Positions 10,478 to 21,400 of a DNA stretch of 64,000 nt are shown here, piece after piece. The stretch lies in contig JAGMUV010000049.1 in assembly GCA_020744425.1 (NCBI GenBank), positions 186,001 through 250,000 of the forward strand. The letters run 5' to 3'. The notes under the pieces are model-generated. The model was not told the origin of the DNA. It saw only the letters and a list, made by a program, of their open reading frames with translations, and made no database searches. How positions within the stretch are numbered: position 1 is the stretch's first letter; the number at the start of each line of letters is the position of its first letter. Source of the stretch: Dactylonectria macrodidyma (taxonomy: Eukaryota; Ascomycota; Sordariomycetes; Hypocreales; Nectriaceae). Made by a program: the position numbers and the translations under genes.

Positions 10478-11590
10478 CAGCAGCTCGACGGCGGCCGCGT
10501 GACCGTTCTCGGCGGCCCACGACAGCGGCGTCCGACCATACCCGTCCTTGGACTCAACATCGGCGCCCTGTTGGAGTAGTAGCTTGACAACGGTATTATG
10601 CCCAAAATACGACGCTACCATGAGATCCGTAAAATACTCGGTAGTCTCCATACCTGTAGTCTTCTAATAGATTATAAACCATGTCGAGTAGCTCTTCAAA
10701 TCCGGATCACAAATTCTCAGAGCGAAAGGTACAATGGTAGCGTCATCGATAATAGCGGCCTGGCGGAAGTGATCGCCCCAGGACTTGGCTGAATAATCTA
10801 AGAAGGCGTGGCTATCGACGGAGTGGCCGACTTCCCTATTCGCATCTGTCGGAAGGTTAACGTCGGAGTTGAAGAAGTTCAGATAGAGCACGCAGAGCTC
10901 TGCAAGAACGGTGTGTGCGTGGCGAGTAGCGATGGAGTGATGCCAGCGTAGCTCCGACGGAACAGTTGTAGGCGATGCCAAATCTGCGAGGAGAAACTCG
11001 CGAGCAGTTTGATGAAGGAAATAAATCTTGCCATGATAGACTGAGATGAATAATCCACACCAAGATCTGAGACGCGTCTTGAAGTCCTCTTCGTCCTCTA
11101 AGTCGAGGTCGTGAATAGATCGTGATGTATGGTCTATATTCACGGCAACGTTCATTTCCGAGACTGTCAGTGGCCGACTTGCTGCCAAGATAATACTCAG
11201 GGCTTTTTGAACCATCGAGTCCTCCTTAGACTTATTAAGAATTTGCTCATATGCCTCATTGATACTCCTTGGAAGTGTTGCAATGGCAGCGTTAACTCCC
11301 TTTGGTGTCTTTTTAAAGTTTTCTTTCTCCAAGTAGTCAAACACAAGGTATACCCAGAGATAAGTACGGTGGGTAGTCTCCTGTAGTCTTTGCTTAAGGT
11401 GGCTCTTGATTTGGAGTGAGAGGTCCTCCGACAGCTGGTTGACCCGGTGCGCAATGACGCGATTCACCTCCTGACTGATGGCTTCCGACTCTTCCTCTCC
11501 TGGTATACGGATATTTGGAAAAGCTTTCAACAGGCCGCGGAACTTGGACACGATCTGCTCATACGGGCGGCACGTTAGAAGATACCATCC
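10478..11590 (-). pseudogene. NACHT-ankyrin (NLR-type) gene relic
   Basis: Read on the minus strand, the fragment begins inside the NACHT ATPase (WYLLTCRPYEQIV, a sensor-type strand). It continues through the winged-helix region (LPRSINEAYEQILNKS...ALSIILAASRPLTVSEMN; FLHQTAREFLL) and ends in ankyrin sequence ([41 protein letters not shown]). The P-loop and N-terminal effector domain are missing beyond 11590. An in-frame TAG at 10664-10666 sits where relatives have Trp (TGG to TAG). The ankyrin end is cut by the LINE tail. Such STAND proteins act in fungal nonself recognition and incompatibility. This copy cannot encode a working receptor. Confidence 0.8.
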
Positions 11591-11639
11591 ACAACCCCTC
11601 TTTCGCCATACCCCCTCTTTCGCCACGCAAAATAAAAAA

Positions 11640-12390
11640 GAGTCGTGCTATTTCAATAACCCCTTTTTGCTAGTTATATAACCTGTCACGTGAAATTCGG
11701 CAATTTCGCTTAGATTTTCTTACCTCCCCTTTTCACACCAAAATTTCTATGGCAGCTAGAGATGACCAAGAACCACACAGAAATCTCTTACAGCCCGACT
11801 ACAATTTCATCTCATAGGAGCAATTAAGTAGCTGGAATGAAGCTATCGCCGGATGGCGTTGGTGTTTCTGCGGGCCTTGAGCTAGCCCGCGCCCCTCTTC
11901 TGCATCTGCCTCCTGTTCCCCTTCCCCTTGTATTTGTACCGGCTCGTGATCGAGTTGAGGACTGCGTTGAAGACCGCGTTGAAGACCGCGTTGAAGACCG
12001 CGTTGAAGACCGTGTCTGTGATGGTGTTGAGGCTCGTGATGGGGGCAAATCTGCCTCGATCTCGGCTTTTGTGCGGTCTCGGCGGATGCTAGCAGTCATC
12101 CGCCGTACGTTATTAGGGCTCTGGCTCTGGCTTATCGTCCTTGAGGCTGTTGTTGATGGTGTTGTTGTAGTAGTCTCATCGCTGTATAGAGACCTAAGAT
12201 TTGAAGGGACTGTTGTGTTTCACGGCTCATCGCAAAAAATCGATCGAAATCGTGATATTGGTAGTGTTGTGAAGGAGTGATGTAAAGGGGGAGGAGTTGT
12301 GGCTGCGGGAGGAAATTTTCAGTCATGTGATGTTACACGTGCGAAAAGTTATATAGCTAGCAAAAAGAGGTTATTGAAATAGCACGACTC
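11640..12390. mobile_element. Short TIR element (751 bp) with 8-bp TSD
   Basis: The ends are inverted repeats of about 53 bp (11640-11692 and 12336-12390), both starting GAGTCGTGCTATTTCAATAA, with a few differences. They are flanked by ATAAAAAA at 11632-11639 and 12391-12398, an 8-bp target duplication, though an A-rich one. The body has no transposase. It contains a 12-bp tandem repeat (GTTGAAGACCGC-like units, about 11953-12012, read as RSST on the minus strand) and short open frames with no known match. An 8-bp duplication with long inverted repeats suggests a non-autonomous Mutator-like or hAT-like element. Confidence 0.7.
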
Positions 12391-12398
12391 ATAAAAAA

Positions 12399-12640
12399 AG
12401 CTCCACCAAAACTCGCCAACTTCAATTACACAAAAGTCAGCCTAAATATAAAGCCAATTGAGAGAAATTACGTCTGTTGATCATAAAAATGATTGTATAT
12501 GACAATTCTGACCCTATAAGGCTGTGCGGGGTACGAGATCTATGCATGCTGTGCTATGGAAATGTTGTTAGTTAGATGACCAAATTTCTCACCGCTCTTT
12601 GCCTTGTTTTTTGGCCTTTGTCTTTGACAACGACATGAAA
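12399..12640. other. AT-rich gap before a pogo relic
   Basis: No gene is seen. The stretch probably includes the decayed 5' part of the pogo relic that follows. No terminal inverted repeat was recognised. Confidence 0.3.
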
Positions 12641-13597
12641 ATGCCTAGGCCAAGACTTCGATGGAAATATACAGAAGACGACATGGCGGAAGCTATATTG
12701 GATGTTACTGATAATGGCTTTCCACCCCCTCAGGCAGCCCAGAGACGGGGAGTGCCCCGAAGGACTCTGATCGGCAGACTTAACGGCCGTGGGGCCGTAA
12801 AAGAGCAGATTCACCCTCATCGACGCTTATCCAAGAGTCAAGAGGATAGGTTGGCTGCCTGGATACTCCGCCAGGAGTCTTTGGGCTACGCTCCGTCCCA
12901 CAGTCAGATTCGCGCTTGTGTCATGGGCTTGTTGAGACTCAGCATGGCGAACATCCCAAGTTAGGACGCAACTGGGTGATTAAGTTTATCAATCGCCGCT
13001 CAGACTTAAAGACCAAGATGGGTAGACGTCAAGAAGCCAAAAGGTTCGACTCTTTCACGCCTAAAGCGGTTCATTGGTACTTTGATGTCAGGGAGGGCCA
13101 GTATGGCTGGATCAAGCCTGAAAACACCGTCAACGTTGATGAAGGGGGTTTTATGACTGGTTTCGGCAAGAATATGCCTTTATTCCTTGTCAGTGCTTGA
13201 AATTGACCGACTAATCCTTTTTATTTAGGCTTAGATAGCCTGATTGTTGGAAGCGCGGACCCAAAGCGGAAGGCATTTCTCAAGGGACCGCAAACTCGAA
13301 ATTGGACTTCATTTATCGAAGCTGTCACTGCTGGCGGCCGCGCTTTGACTCCTGGCATAATATTCAAGGGAAAACAACTGCAGAAACAGTGATTTCTTGA
13401 GGAGTTCAAGCAGATAGCAGACTGGTATTATATAACATCGCCTAACGGGTGGACTGACGACCACATTGGCATTGAATGGCTCGAGAGAGTCTATCTGCCC
13501 CAGACCACGCCTGCCGAGGACTCTGACGCTAGATTGATCATTTTAGATGGTCATGGGAGCCATGCAACAGTATGTTCTTCCTTTTCTCCACCTCAAG
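12641..13597 (+). pseudogene. Decayed Fot1/pogo transposase, 3' part lost
   Basis: Homologous to the intact transposase at 30830-32549. The N-terminal helix-turn-helix (KYTEDDMAEAILDV; GVPRRTLIGRL) is followed by a Tc5-type HTH and the first DDE aspartate (NTVNVDEGG). Damage is clear: a frameshift near 12935; an intron at about 13166-13228 with donor GC in place of GT; TGG to TGA after KQLQK near 13390; and loss of everything beyond the second aspartate motif (LIILDGHGSHA), just inside the position of intron 2. At about 13598-13608 the sequence switches to Helitron. Confidence 0.85.
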
Positions 13598-13607
13598 ATC
13601 AATGCTG

Positions 13608-15431
13608 AGCCAACGATGTGGAGGTCCTTGGCCCTCATTGGCGTGACCAGCTTAACCCACAACAACGGCTCGTGTACGACACCTTCATGGGCCACTTCCA
13701 GGCGCAAAATCCTACTCAAATCCTTCTCCACGTTGACGGTGGTGGTGGTACAGGCAAGTCCTTCCTTATCAAGGTGCTTTCCTCCCATCTTCAGGCGGCT
13801 GCCCTACCGAATCCTAGCCCTATTTGCCGCGTAGCGCCAACAGGCGTTGCGAGTAACCAGATACAGGGCAGCACCATACATTCGTTGCTACGTCTCCCAG
13901 TACGTGGTGCTTTTACCGACCTTCCCCCAGCCGACGCAGCCGCCCTTCAGTCCCGTCTACGGCACGTCAAATACCTCGTTATCGATGAAAAGAGCATGCT
14001 AGGGCTTGAGCAACTCGCTCGGATCGATTCCCGCCTGCGGCAGGCCTTCCCACAGCGTAGCCTCGAGTTCTTTGGTGGCGTGAGCGTCTTGCTGGTGGGC
14101 GATTTCTTCCAGTTACCACCCGTCCGGCAAAAGCCGCTGTATTCGACTAGCACTAGCCTGTCTCCGCTGGAAAGGAGAGGGCAGGTGGCCTACCGGTTAT
14201 TTGACCGCACCATCTTCTTGACCACGGTACAGCGCCAAACTGGCGATGATCAGGCCCAGTTCCGTCAGGCATTGCAGGAATTGCGTGAAGTTAAGTTATC
14301 TATACCGTCATGGAACCTCCTTAGTAATCGGGTACAGGCCAAGCTAACACAGAGCGAGATTGACAGCTTCAGGGCCGCTTTGCGGGTGTATTCTACAAAG
14401 GCCCGGGTCAACGAGTACAATTACGAGCATATGGTGCACCTCAACGACCCGGCAGTACAGGTGGAGGCAAAGAATCGGGGCAACGGCGCGGGGCAGGCGC
14501 CAAGCGACAACGCTGGCAACCTATCTAACAGGTTCCCTGTTGCTAAAGGCGCCAGGGTGATGCTTACAACTAACCTATGGCAGCCAGCTGGCCTAGTTAA
14601 CGGCGCCCAGGGTACTGTATACGACATCGCCTGGAACGAAGGCACCAACCCATGGGAAGAACCCCCGGCGGTTATTATGGTGGATTTCGATAGCTACGAC
14701 AGGCTGCCGTATCTAACAACGAACGAGGGTAGGAAAATCGTACCCATCCTTCCAGTCACGCGTGATTTCCTAGTGGGCAACGAGACCTGCGCTCGCACGC
14801 AGTTTCCCTTGATCGTGGCATTTGCTATTACTGTTCACAAATGCCAGAGCCTAACGAAGGATCAGATAGTTACTGACCTCGCTACACGCGACTTCCAGGC
14901 CGGTATTAGTTATGTTGCCGTCTCACGAGTTACCTCGCTAGAAGGCCTACTCCTTGAGGCGCCGTTCGACCGCCAGAGCCTCTATAACCATACGCCCACG
15001 GAAGGTCTATACGCCTGCGTTTCCTACGTACTGCGTTTGTAGCTAACTATAAGGCAGGGATGAAGATGCGCCTTGCTGACCAACAACGCCGTCAGGCTCA
15101 ACAGCTGACCGATCCGCCGTATCCACCACGCTACATTGATTAAATGACGTTTTCCTATAAGCTACAGGGAAAGGGGAAATTCGATATACGGTATATAGTT
15201 GATTGGGCCTGTTAGGAAGTGGTAAGGGGACCCCTATGTCTATCAGTCAACTCCCTGACTATAGGTTTGAAGTGGTTTAACAGCTGGTTACCGCCGCAGT
15301 TAAAAGGGGGATTCTAGGGGGTTCCCCCAGGAGAATTTAATAGCAGGTATACGGTATTTACCCTTCGGGCTGGATATTCAGCCGTTAAGTCCCTTGCCTT
15401 GGCAACTTAATGGGTGTTCGAAGTATTTTAC
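13608..15431 (+). mobile_element. Helitron 3' half (helicase part and 3' end)
   Basis: From AGCCAACGATGTGGAGG at about 13608 this copy is nearly identical to the full Helitron at 36205-39906, apart from the pogo element inserted in the latter. The two copies share sequence up to GTTCGAAGTATTTTAC, which defines the 3' end at 15431 here and 39906 there. A small hairpin (TTGCCTTGGCAA) lies about 30 bp from the end. The Rep half is missing, and the left edge abuts a pogo relic. It could be a 5'-truncated copy or a derivative Helitron that carries the pogo piece. Confidence 0.85.
13618..15042 (+). pseudogene. Helitron PIF1-type helicase domain, N-terminally truncated
   Basis: An uninterrupted frame of about 474 residues equals the C-terminal third of the full Helitron protein (about ten amino acid differences). 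It has Walker A (DGGGGTGKS), Walker B (LVIDEKSMLG) and the late helicase motif ITVHKCQSLTKDQ. The open frame begins with a GTG, not an ATG. The Rep nuclease half needed for rolling-circle transposition is absent, so this is a fragment even though its frame is open. Confidence 0.8.
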
Positions 15432-15460
15432 GGTACCATGGTATTGAGATTTCCTCAAAC

Positions 15461-18223
15461 CAGGCTTTCTATCCATACTCCATACTCCATACAGACCCGT
15501 ATGGAATATGGAATATGGAATGCGCCTCGTATGGAAGCTTATTCCATACGTATGGAATACAAAAAATGACGTCATCTCACACTAAGTTACCACTATCGTA
15601 AAGAACCGGGTTTGGGAGCTCTGCAATTCAGTAATTGTACAGTGATTTGCCTGCCGTCGGCTGCAGACAGCGCTGACATTGAAGTATGAACCAGCAAAGA
15701 CGAAGGTTTGGGATCACTCTGAAACAGACTACAATAGCGGGAATAATATTTTTACTTTTCAGTCTTGAAAAGAATCAGGTGTTGAGCCCCGCCACCTTTC
15801 CATACTACCACCTTCCTCCTCGTTCTCCCCCTCTTCGACCAAGTCGACCGGAATTCCCTGGGTGATGCCGCTCTTAATCCAGCTCTTCATGCACTCTCCT
15901 CTCTCAATTGTACGACTTCCCAGCCGACATCGATCCCATGATATTGTGCGTCGTGCGCCAGAAAAGACGCGCTCTGGCTCGGCCGACATAGCGGGTATTG
16001 AGAGGATATCGACGGCCATTTTGGATAGACGGGGGTATCGTTGTTGCTGCTCCTCTCTAAGCCACCAAGCAAGCGGGGAACAGTCGATGGCGACAGGAGT
16101 TTCCGCGGTGAAGGACTTGTATTCGTCGAGATCACTCATCGCTGGGCTAACGACATCGAGCTCTCGAGCAAGCAGGTCATACTCGTCGAGTGGCTGTAGG
16201 CTATCTCGTAGCTCAGGCGTTGTGGTGGTAATCGGTAACCCCTGGTAGTAATCCTCCCAATACTTCTTCACGCCATCGAGGACTGGTTTGTGCCACGATT
16301 TGGGCCAGTTCTTCTTAACATGGGCCATACGCCGCGACGGATGAAGTATCATGGCTGCGCCATAGGCAGGGCTCTCATCTGTAAGCTGGTAATACTTGTC
16401 AAATATAGCCCATGAGGCTGCAATGCAACTTCGGAGGGAATGATTGTCGGATTGCTTTTGGAAGGCTTGTGTGTAATGCTTGTGAAGAACGTCCATGGTG
16501 AAGAGCGTGCGGTCCAGAGTGGCATAGCGGCCCTCCGTGAGTTGAGTAATCTTCCAGAAGGGTTGAAGGAAAGCGCGTGTTTCCCGTAGGGCTCGCCACT
16601 CATTAGGGGTGAGATAATCGTCCTGCGTGTCCTCATAGTACTTTCTCTGATACCACTCCACGTGCTCCTGGAGATCAAGGACAACGTCTAGAAGAAGGAA
16701 CCATGAGTTCCAGCGCGTATCATTGTCAAGGCCCAACGACCTTCCAGCGCGCTTCTTAAATAGATTCCACCGATAATCATTCTCGCGCATGTGCACTGAG
16801 ATATTGTGGACTTTGCCAAGTGGCCCCAGTCGACGCCAACCAAGCGCTTTTTGCGCCTTGACCCGTTCAGCAAAGTCACTGCCAAACGCAACTTCGTCGT
16901 CGCCCTCAATCTGTTCCAGAGCTGCTCGTGCGGCTTCTTTGGAGTCCATGAAGAGGAAGGCTTGAACAGCGAGGTTGATGACATGGCCATGGCATCGAAT
17001 CCTCTGCTTCTTTGCCTCCCAGTTGATGCCTTTCCCTTGAAGATATTTGCCCAGCAAACGGCAGAGCTTGTCGTTTGAACCATGGTTATCACCGGTATAG
17101 AAGCCGATCTTATTCCAGATGTTATAGTCTTCGAGGACATGCTGGAGAAGCTTCCACTGCTCAGCTCCGCCATGGCTACCCGGCCCATCGAGGCCCGGTA
17201 GCTCTGATAGAGCAAGCAGCGCTTGCAGTGTCTCCTTAGCGTCCGTGTCGACAAATTTGACGCAAATTCCAAGGAAGGCTTTGTGATTCGGAGCCGACCA
17301 AACATCTACAGAGAGATGGAGCTTCGACGACGAGGATTGCAGCTTTCTCCGCAGGACATCCTTGTGCACACAATAAGAATTGGAGACAAGCTTTTGAATG
17401 GAGCCGTGGGAGAGGCTAATTAGGTCCTCCGCAGTGTAGTTCACCGCGCAAATAAGCGCGTGTAATTCTGGCCAAGAGCTGCAGTTGTAGGAGAGATTGC
17501 GGACGGTAACGAGCTGTACCAGGGCCTCAAGTGCGGCCTTCCGATTGACTGCAGCTCTAAGAGTTTCCTCTTGCCTCGCCAATTGCTTCGTAGTATTCGC
17601 CTCACCAGCCTTGGCGAAAGCATCCTGAATAAGGTTGTCGCGTTGTTTCTTGATCGGATGGTCGTGGGCAACTAACTCAATTCCGTGGATTTTGAGCAAA
17701 TGGCGTCGAAACGTGGTTGAGACAGTGGTGGAATAGGTCGGATCTCTGCAATGCATACAATAATAGAACTTCTCATTTTTCCGAGGGCAGCGCGCAGGCT
17801 CCGAGTTCTGTGGCTCACGGGCATGTGCCCAAGTATTTGCAGTTGACTTGCGTTTTCGAGTCTTGCGGCCGCTGATGTCGGATGGATCTTGCGGAGCAGA
17901 ACTTGGAGATGAGCGAAGCCCAGTGGTGGACGAAGCCGACCCCGCACGGTCAGTGGAATGATTTGAAGCGAGGGAGGACGGTTGGAACATTTCCGGGCCG
18001 ATCGCATCACGACGCGCCTTTTCGTTGCTGATGTCGAAGCGGAAACCTGATGAAAGTGCCTGGTAATTACACAGCCCCTGAATTGGCTGCGGCTGGATTA
18101 ATATTCTTCCGGCCTTATTCCATACGTATGGAATACGGACGGCCCGTATGGAATATGGAGTATGGAGTATGGAATATTCCATACTCCATCACTTATTCCA
18201 TACGAGTATGGATAGAAAGCCTG
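15461..18223 (-). mobile_element. hAT transposon with 8-bp TSD CCTCAAAC
   Basis: The termini are inverted repeats of 20 bp (CAGGCTTTCTATCCATACTC) flanked by CCTCAAAC at 15453-15460 and 18224-18231. An 8-bp duplication is the hallmark of hAT elements. Subterminal regions at both ends are packed with CCATACTCCATA and TATGGAATA units in both orientations, the usual layout of hAT transposase-binding sites. The element is 2763 bp and encodes one intact transposase on the minus strand, so it may be autonomous. Confidence 0.9.
15759..17990 (-). CDS. hAT-family transposase
   Basis: The frame is open from 18182, but its first 64 codons run through the subterminal repeats; the ATG at 17990 (MFQPSSLASNHS) gives 743 residues and is the likelier start. 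An N-terminal BED-like zinc finger (CMHCRDPTYS...FRRHLLKIH) is followed by an RNase-H-fold core (LSVDVWSAPNHKAFLGI; FYTGDNHGSNDK) and the C-terminal hAT dimerisation domain (LSIPAMSAEPERVFSGARRTIS). No stop or frameshift is seen. The protein should bind the subterminal repeats and cut the element out. The 8-bp target duplication agrees with the family. Confidence 0.9.
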   Translation of the reverse strand: MFQPSSLASNHSTDRAGSASSTTGLRSSPSSAPQDPSDISGRKTRKRKSTANTWAHAREPQNSEPARCPRKNEKFYYCMHCRDPTYSTTVSTTFRRHLLKIHGIELVAHDHPIKKQRDNLIQDAFAKAGEANTTKQLARQEETLRAAVNRKAALEALVQLVTVRNLSYNCSSWPELHALICAVNYTAEDLISLSHGSIQKLVSNSYCVHKDVLRRKLQSSSSKLHLSVDVWSAPNHKAFLGICVKFVDTDAKETLQALLALSELPGLDGPGSHGGAEQWKLLQHVLEDYNIWNKIGFYTGDNHGSNDKLCRLLGKYLQGKGINWEAKKQRIRCHGHVINLAVQAFLFMDSKEAARAALEQIEGDDEVAFGSDFAERVKAQKALGWRRLGPLGKVHNISVHMRENDYRWNLFKKRAGRSLGLDNDTRWNSWFLLLDVVLDLQEHVEWYQRKYYEDTQDDYLTPNEWRALRETRAFLQPFWKITQLTEGRYATLDRTLFTMDVLHKHYTQAFQKQSDNHSLRSCIAASWAIFDKYYQLTDESPAYGAAMILHPSRRMAHVKKNWPKSWHKPVLDGVKKYWEDYYQGLPITTTTPELRDSLQPLDEYDLLARELDVVSPAMSDLDEYKSFTAETPVAIDCSPLAWWLREEQQQRYPRLSKMAVDILSIPAMSAEPERVFSGARRTISWDRCRLGSRTIERGECMKSWIKSGITQGIPVDLVEEGENEEEGGSMERWRGSTPDSFQD

Positions 18224-18452
18224 CCTCAAACCATACCAAGTCTTGGCGGTATATACCATACCAATACCAACTCATACCGGACCATTCCGATCACTGGTTC
18301 TCAGACCGATAGTTAAAGTTTCACAGTGCAGTACGTATTGTAGTCAACTTGATGACTTTTGAATATACAGAATTAGTCCTAAGCCTAAGTGCAATAGGGC
18401 CTTGGACAGAACTAGCATGTGCGGAACCGACAAGCATTAGGAAACCTCAATA

Positions 18453-21400
18453 TTAAACGCCAAAGTGAACATAAGGAACCCAGAGCGGCCGCCTCGCCTC
18501 TGACCCCTGCTTCAATTCAGCGTCTCTGTCCGCTTTCGACAGCCATGACTCTCCGTACCCGGCATCCTCGCTGTCCACCCACCGGTCTCGGACCGTCCTC
18601 ATCGCCCGGTGAAGCCCCCGGCTCACGCAGTCATCACTGATACCCTCATCCCGCATGAACTCATACATCATTCTCGCCATGTCCACACATAACCCGTCAT
18701 CGACGCTCCAGAGCGTGCCCACCACGTGACGAAACCCCGCCAGCTGGCAGGCATTGGCAAGATGGATGCTCTCGTCAACAAACTCCTCGTCTAGGATCTG
18801 GCCAGTCCCGCATGCCGAAAGGTAGGCGAGGAATGGCGGCTGCGAGGTAAGGTTGGTCTCCAGGAGGCTCGCCACCGTGAATGGCTCCCGATCCCAGTCA
18901 TCGAGGAGCAGCTGGCTCTGCAGCGGTTCTGTGGCATGCGTGCTGCCATGGCCGGCAAAGTGGAATATCCTGCAGGCTGCCAAAGCCGATGAGACGTCAG
19001 CCTTATGCGGTCGAGGCCGGTCGTGCGCGAATCCCATCGACTTGCAAATAGCTACAACTGCATCAACCTCGTCACTCGCATGTTTGAGCGGTTCCTTTTT
19101 TGGCGTGTTCTGCATGGCAACGACAACGGCATTCCGGGACTCTCCGGCTGCCGGCGGTGCTTGCTGTGGCCGTCGCCGGCTATGTATGATCGCCTTGACG
19201 GACGAGGCGTAGGATGAGACGACCCGATCGACGGCCGTCTCGCCGGTGCGCCTCAAATGGTGTCCCGCTGCATGGAGTGGAAATCGGGTCAGGGCGCCGG
19301 TGGGAACCCACCACACGTGCGGCCACTGGCCGTCCGAAGGAGTCCCAGTAAAGCCTAAAGCATTAAGAACGGGACAGACGATGGCATCCCAGAGCCATCC
19401 AAGCGTGTCGAGAGTTCCAAGTTCCTGGACATGGTCGTTGAAGGTGTCTCGGGAGAGGTGTGGCAGCTCCAGCAGTCGGATGCCGGACTGCTCAATGAGT
19501 AAGGCATCACAGCGATATGAGCTCACATTCAGGACAATAATCGGGCCGGGCCGTGCAGCCTCCAGCATATCCGCTTCCGACGCGGAGAGCAGGAATCGCT
19601 CAAAATCGGCCTTGGAACGGATTGTCTCAAGGAGACGGGCAAGCTGGGGCCCAGCATCGCGGCGCTGATGGCCTTCCGTCTCTGCGGCCGCAGTGGGGCG
19701 CTCGACTGTAGCGAGGGAGTCCGCCGATGGTGGCGCGTCTAGTTGATCTCGCAGGTCGATAAAGGAACGCGCCAGGTCAGGATGCTTGCGTTCGAGAGCG
19801 GTGATATCAGATCGCTCGAAGAGAGCTCCCGAGATAACACCACGACCCGTCTCAAGCAGTTCGATAGCAGCAGCAGGGCCTCTGCTGGCATGTAAGGCAA
19901 TGGCTGCCGCGTCGGACGACAGTCCGACAGCCGTGGAGAGGAGATGCCGCTTGTCTGAGTTCTGCAGAGAACGGGGTGTTAATAAGGGAATCAAGTCGAT
20001 TGTTGTTTTGGCAATGGCGTATGCTTGTTGATCTTGAAGTATGGCTGGGGATGACAGAAGATGGCGGCCGGCTGCGACACGCCTGCTTACAGCGGCGGCG
20101 GAGTGACGTAAGGCAGTGACGAAGTGTTCTTTGGCTTCCTCAAGGTCTGTTATCACTCTAGTTCTTAAGTATCGGTTGACTAGATACATTCCGAGGTTGT
20201 TTAGGCACAGTACGCGGTCGGGATGGTCGCCTGGTATTATTTCCACGGCCCGTCGAGCCGTGGAGATGGCCTCTTCTTGGTCACCCATCTCCTCCGTCCG
20301 CTCGTACCGCTTCTCAAGAATGTACCCGAGATTGCTTAAGTACAATGCGTAGTTGGGATGGTCGCGTGGTGTCAATGCCACCGCCTGTCGGACCCTTAAG
20401 ATGGCCTCTTCAACGTCGCGTATCTCCTTCGTCCGCTCGTATCTGCTCTGAAGCGTGTTCCCGAGAGTATTTAAGTAGCCTCTGCGGTCAGGATGGTCGT
20501 CTGGTGATAATGCTACTGCCTGTCGAGCCATCGAGATCGCCTCTTCAAGGTTGTGTATCTCCCCTGTCCGGTAGTACCGGTTTTGAAGTATATCCCCAAG
20601 ATTATTCAAATAGCCTGCGCGATCGGGATGGTCGCCTGGTGCCGAAGCCACCGCCTGTCGTATCGTCGAGATAGCTTCTTCAAGGTTGTGTATCTCCCCC
20701 ATCCGCTCGTATCGCTTCTCAAGTGTATTCCCAAGATTATTCAAATAGCCTGCGCGGTCGGGATGGTCGCCTGGTGCCGAAGCCACCGCCTGTCGTATCG
20801 TCGAGATAGCCAGTTCTAGATCGAGTATCTCCCCCATCCGCCCGTACCGCTTCTGAAGCGCGTTCCCGAGGTTGCTCAACCTGCTTGCGCGATTGGGATC
20901 GTCGCCTGGCGTCAATGTAACCGCCTGTCGAGCCGTCAAGATGGCCTCTTCTAGGTCACGCAACTCCCCCGTCCGCCCATACCGCCTCTGAAGCGTGTTT
21001 CCGAGGTTGTTTAGGCACTGTGCGCGGTTGGGATGGTCGCCTGGTATTAATTCCACTGCCCGTCGAGCCGTGGAGATAGCCTCTTCTAGGTCAACCGTCT
21101 CCTCCGTCCGCTCGTACCGCTTCTCAAGATAGCACGCGAGATTGCTCAACCACACCGCGCGGTTGTGATGGCCATCCGGTGTTGTGGTCACCGCCTGTCG
21201 AGCCGTCAAGATGGCCTCCTCTAGGTCGCGCAACTCCCCCGTCCGCTCGTACCTGCTAGAAAGCTTGTTCCCGAGGTTATTTAACCACACCGCGCGGTTG
21301 GGATGGTCGCGTGGTGTTAATGCCACCGCCTGTCGAGTAGTCGATATGGCCTCTTCAAGTTCGTGCAACTCCCCTGTCCGCTCGTATCGGCTCTGAAGCG

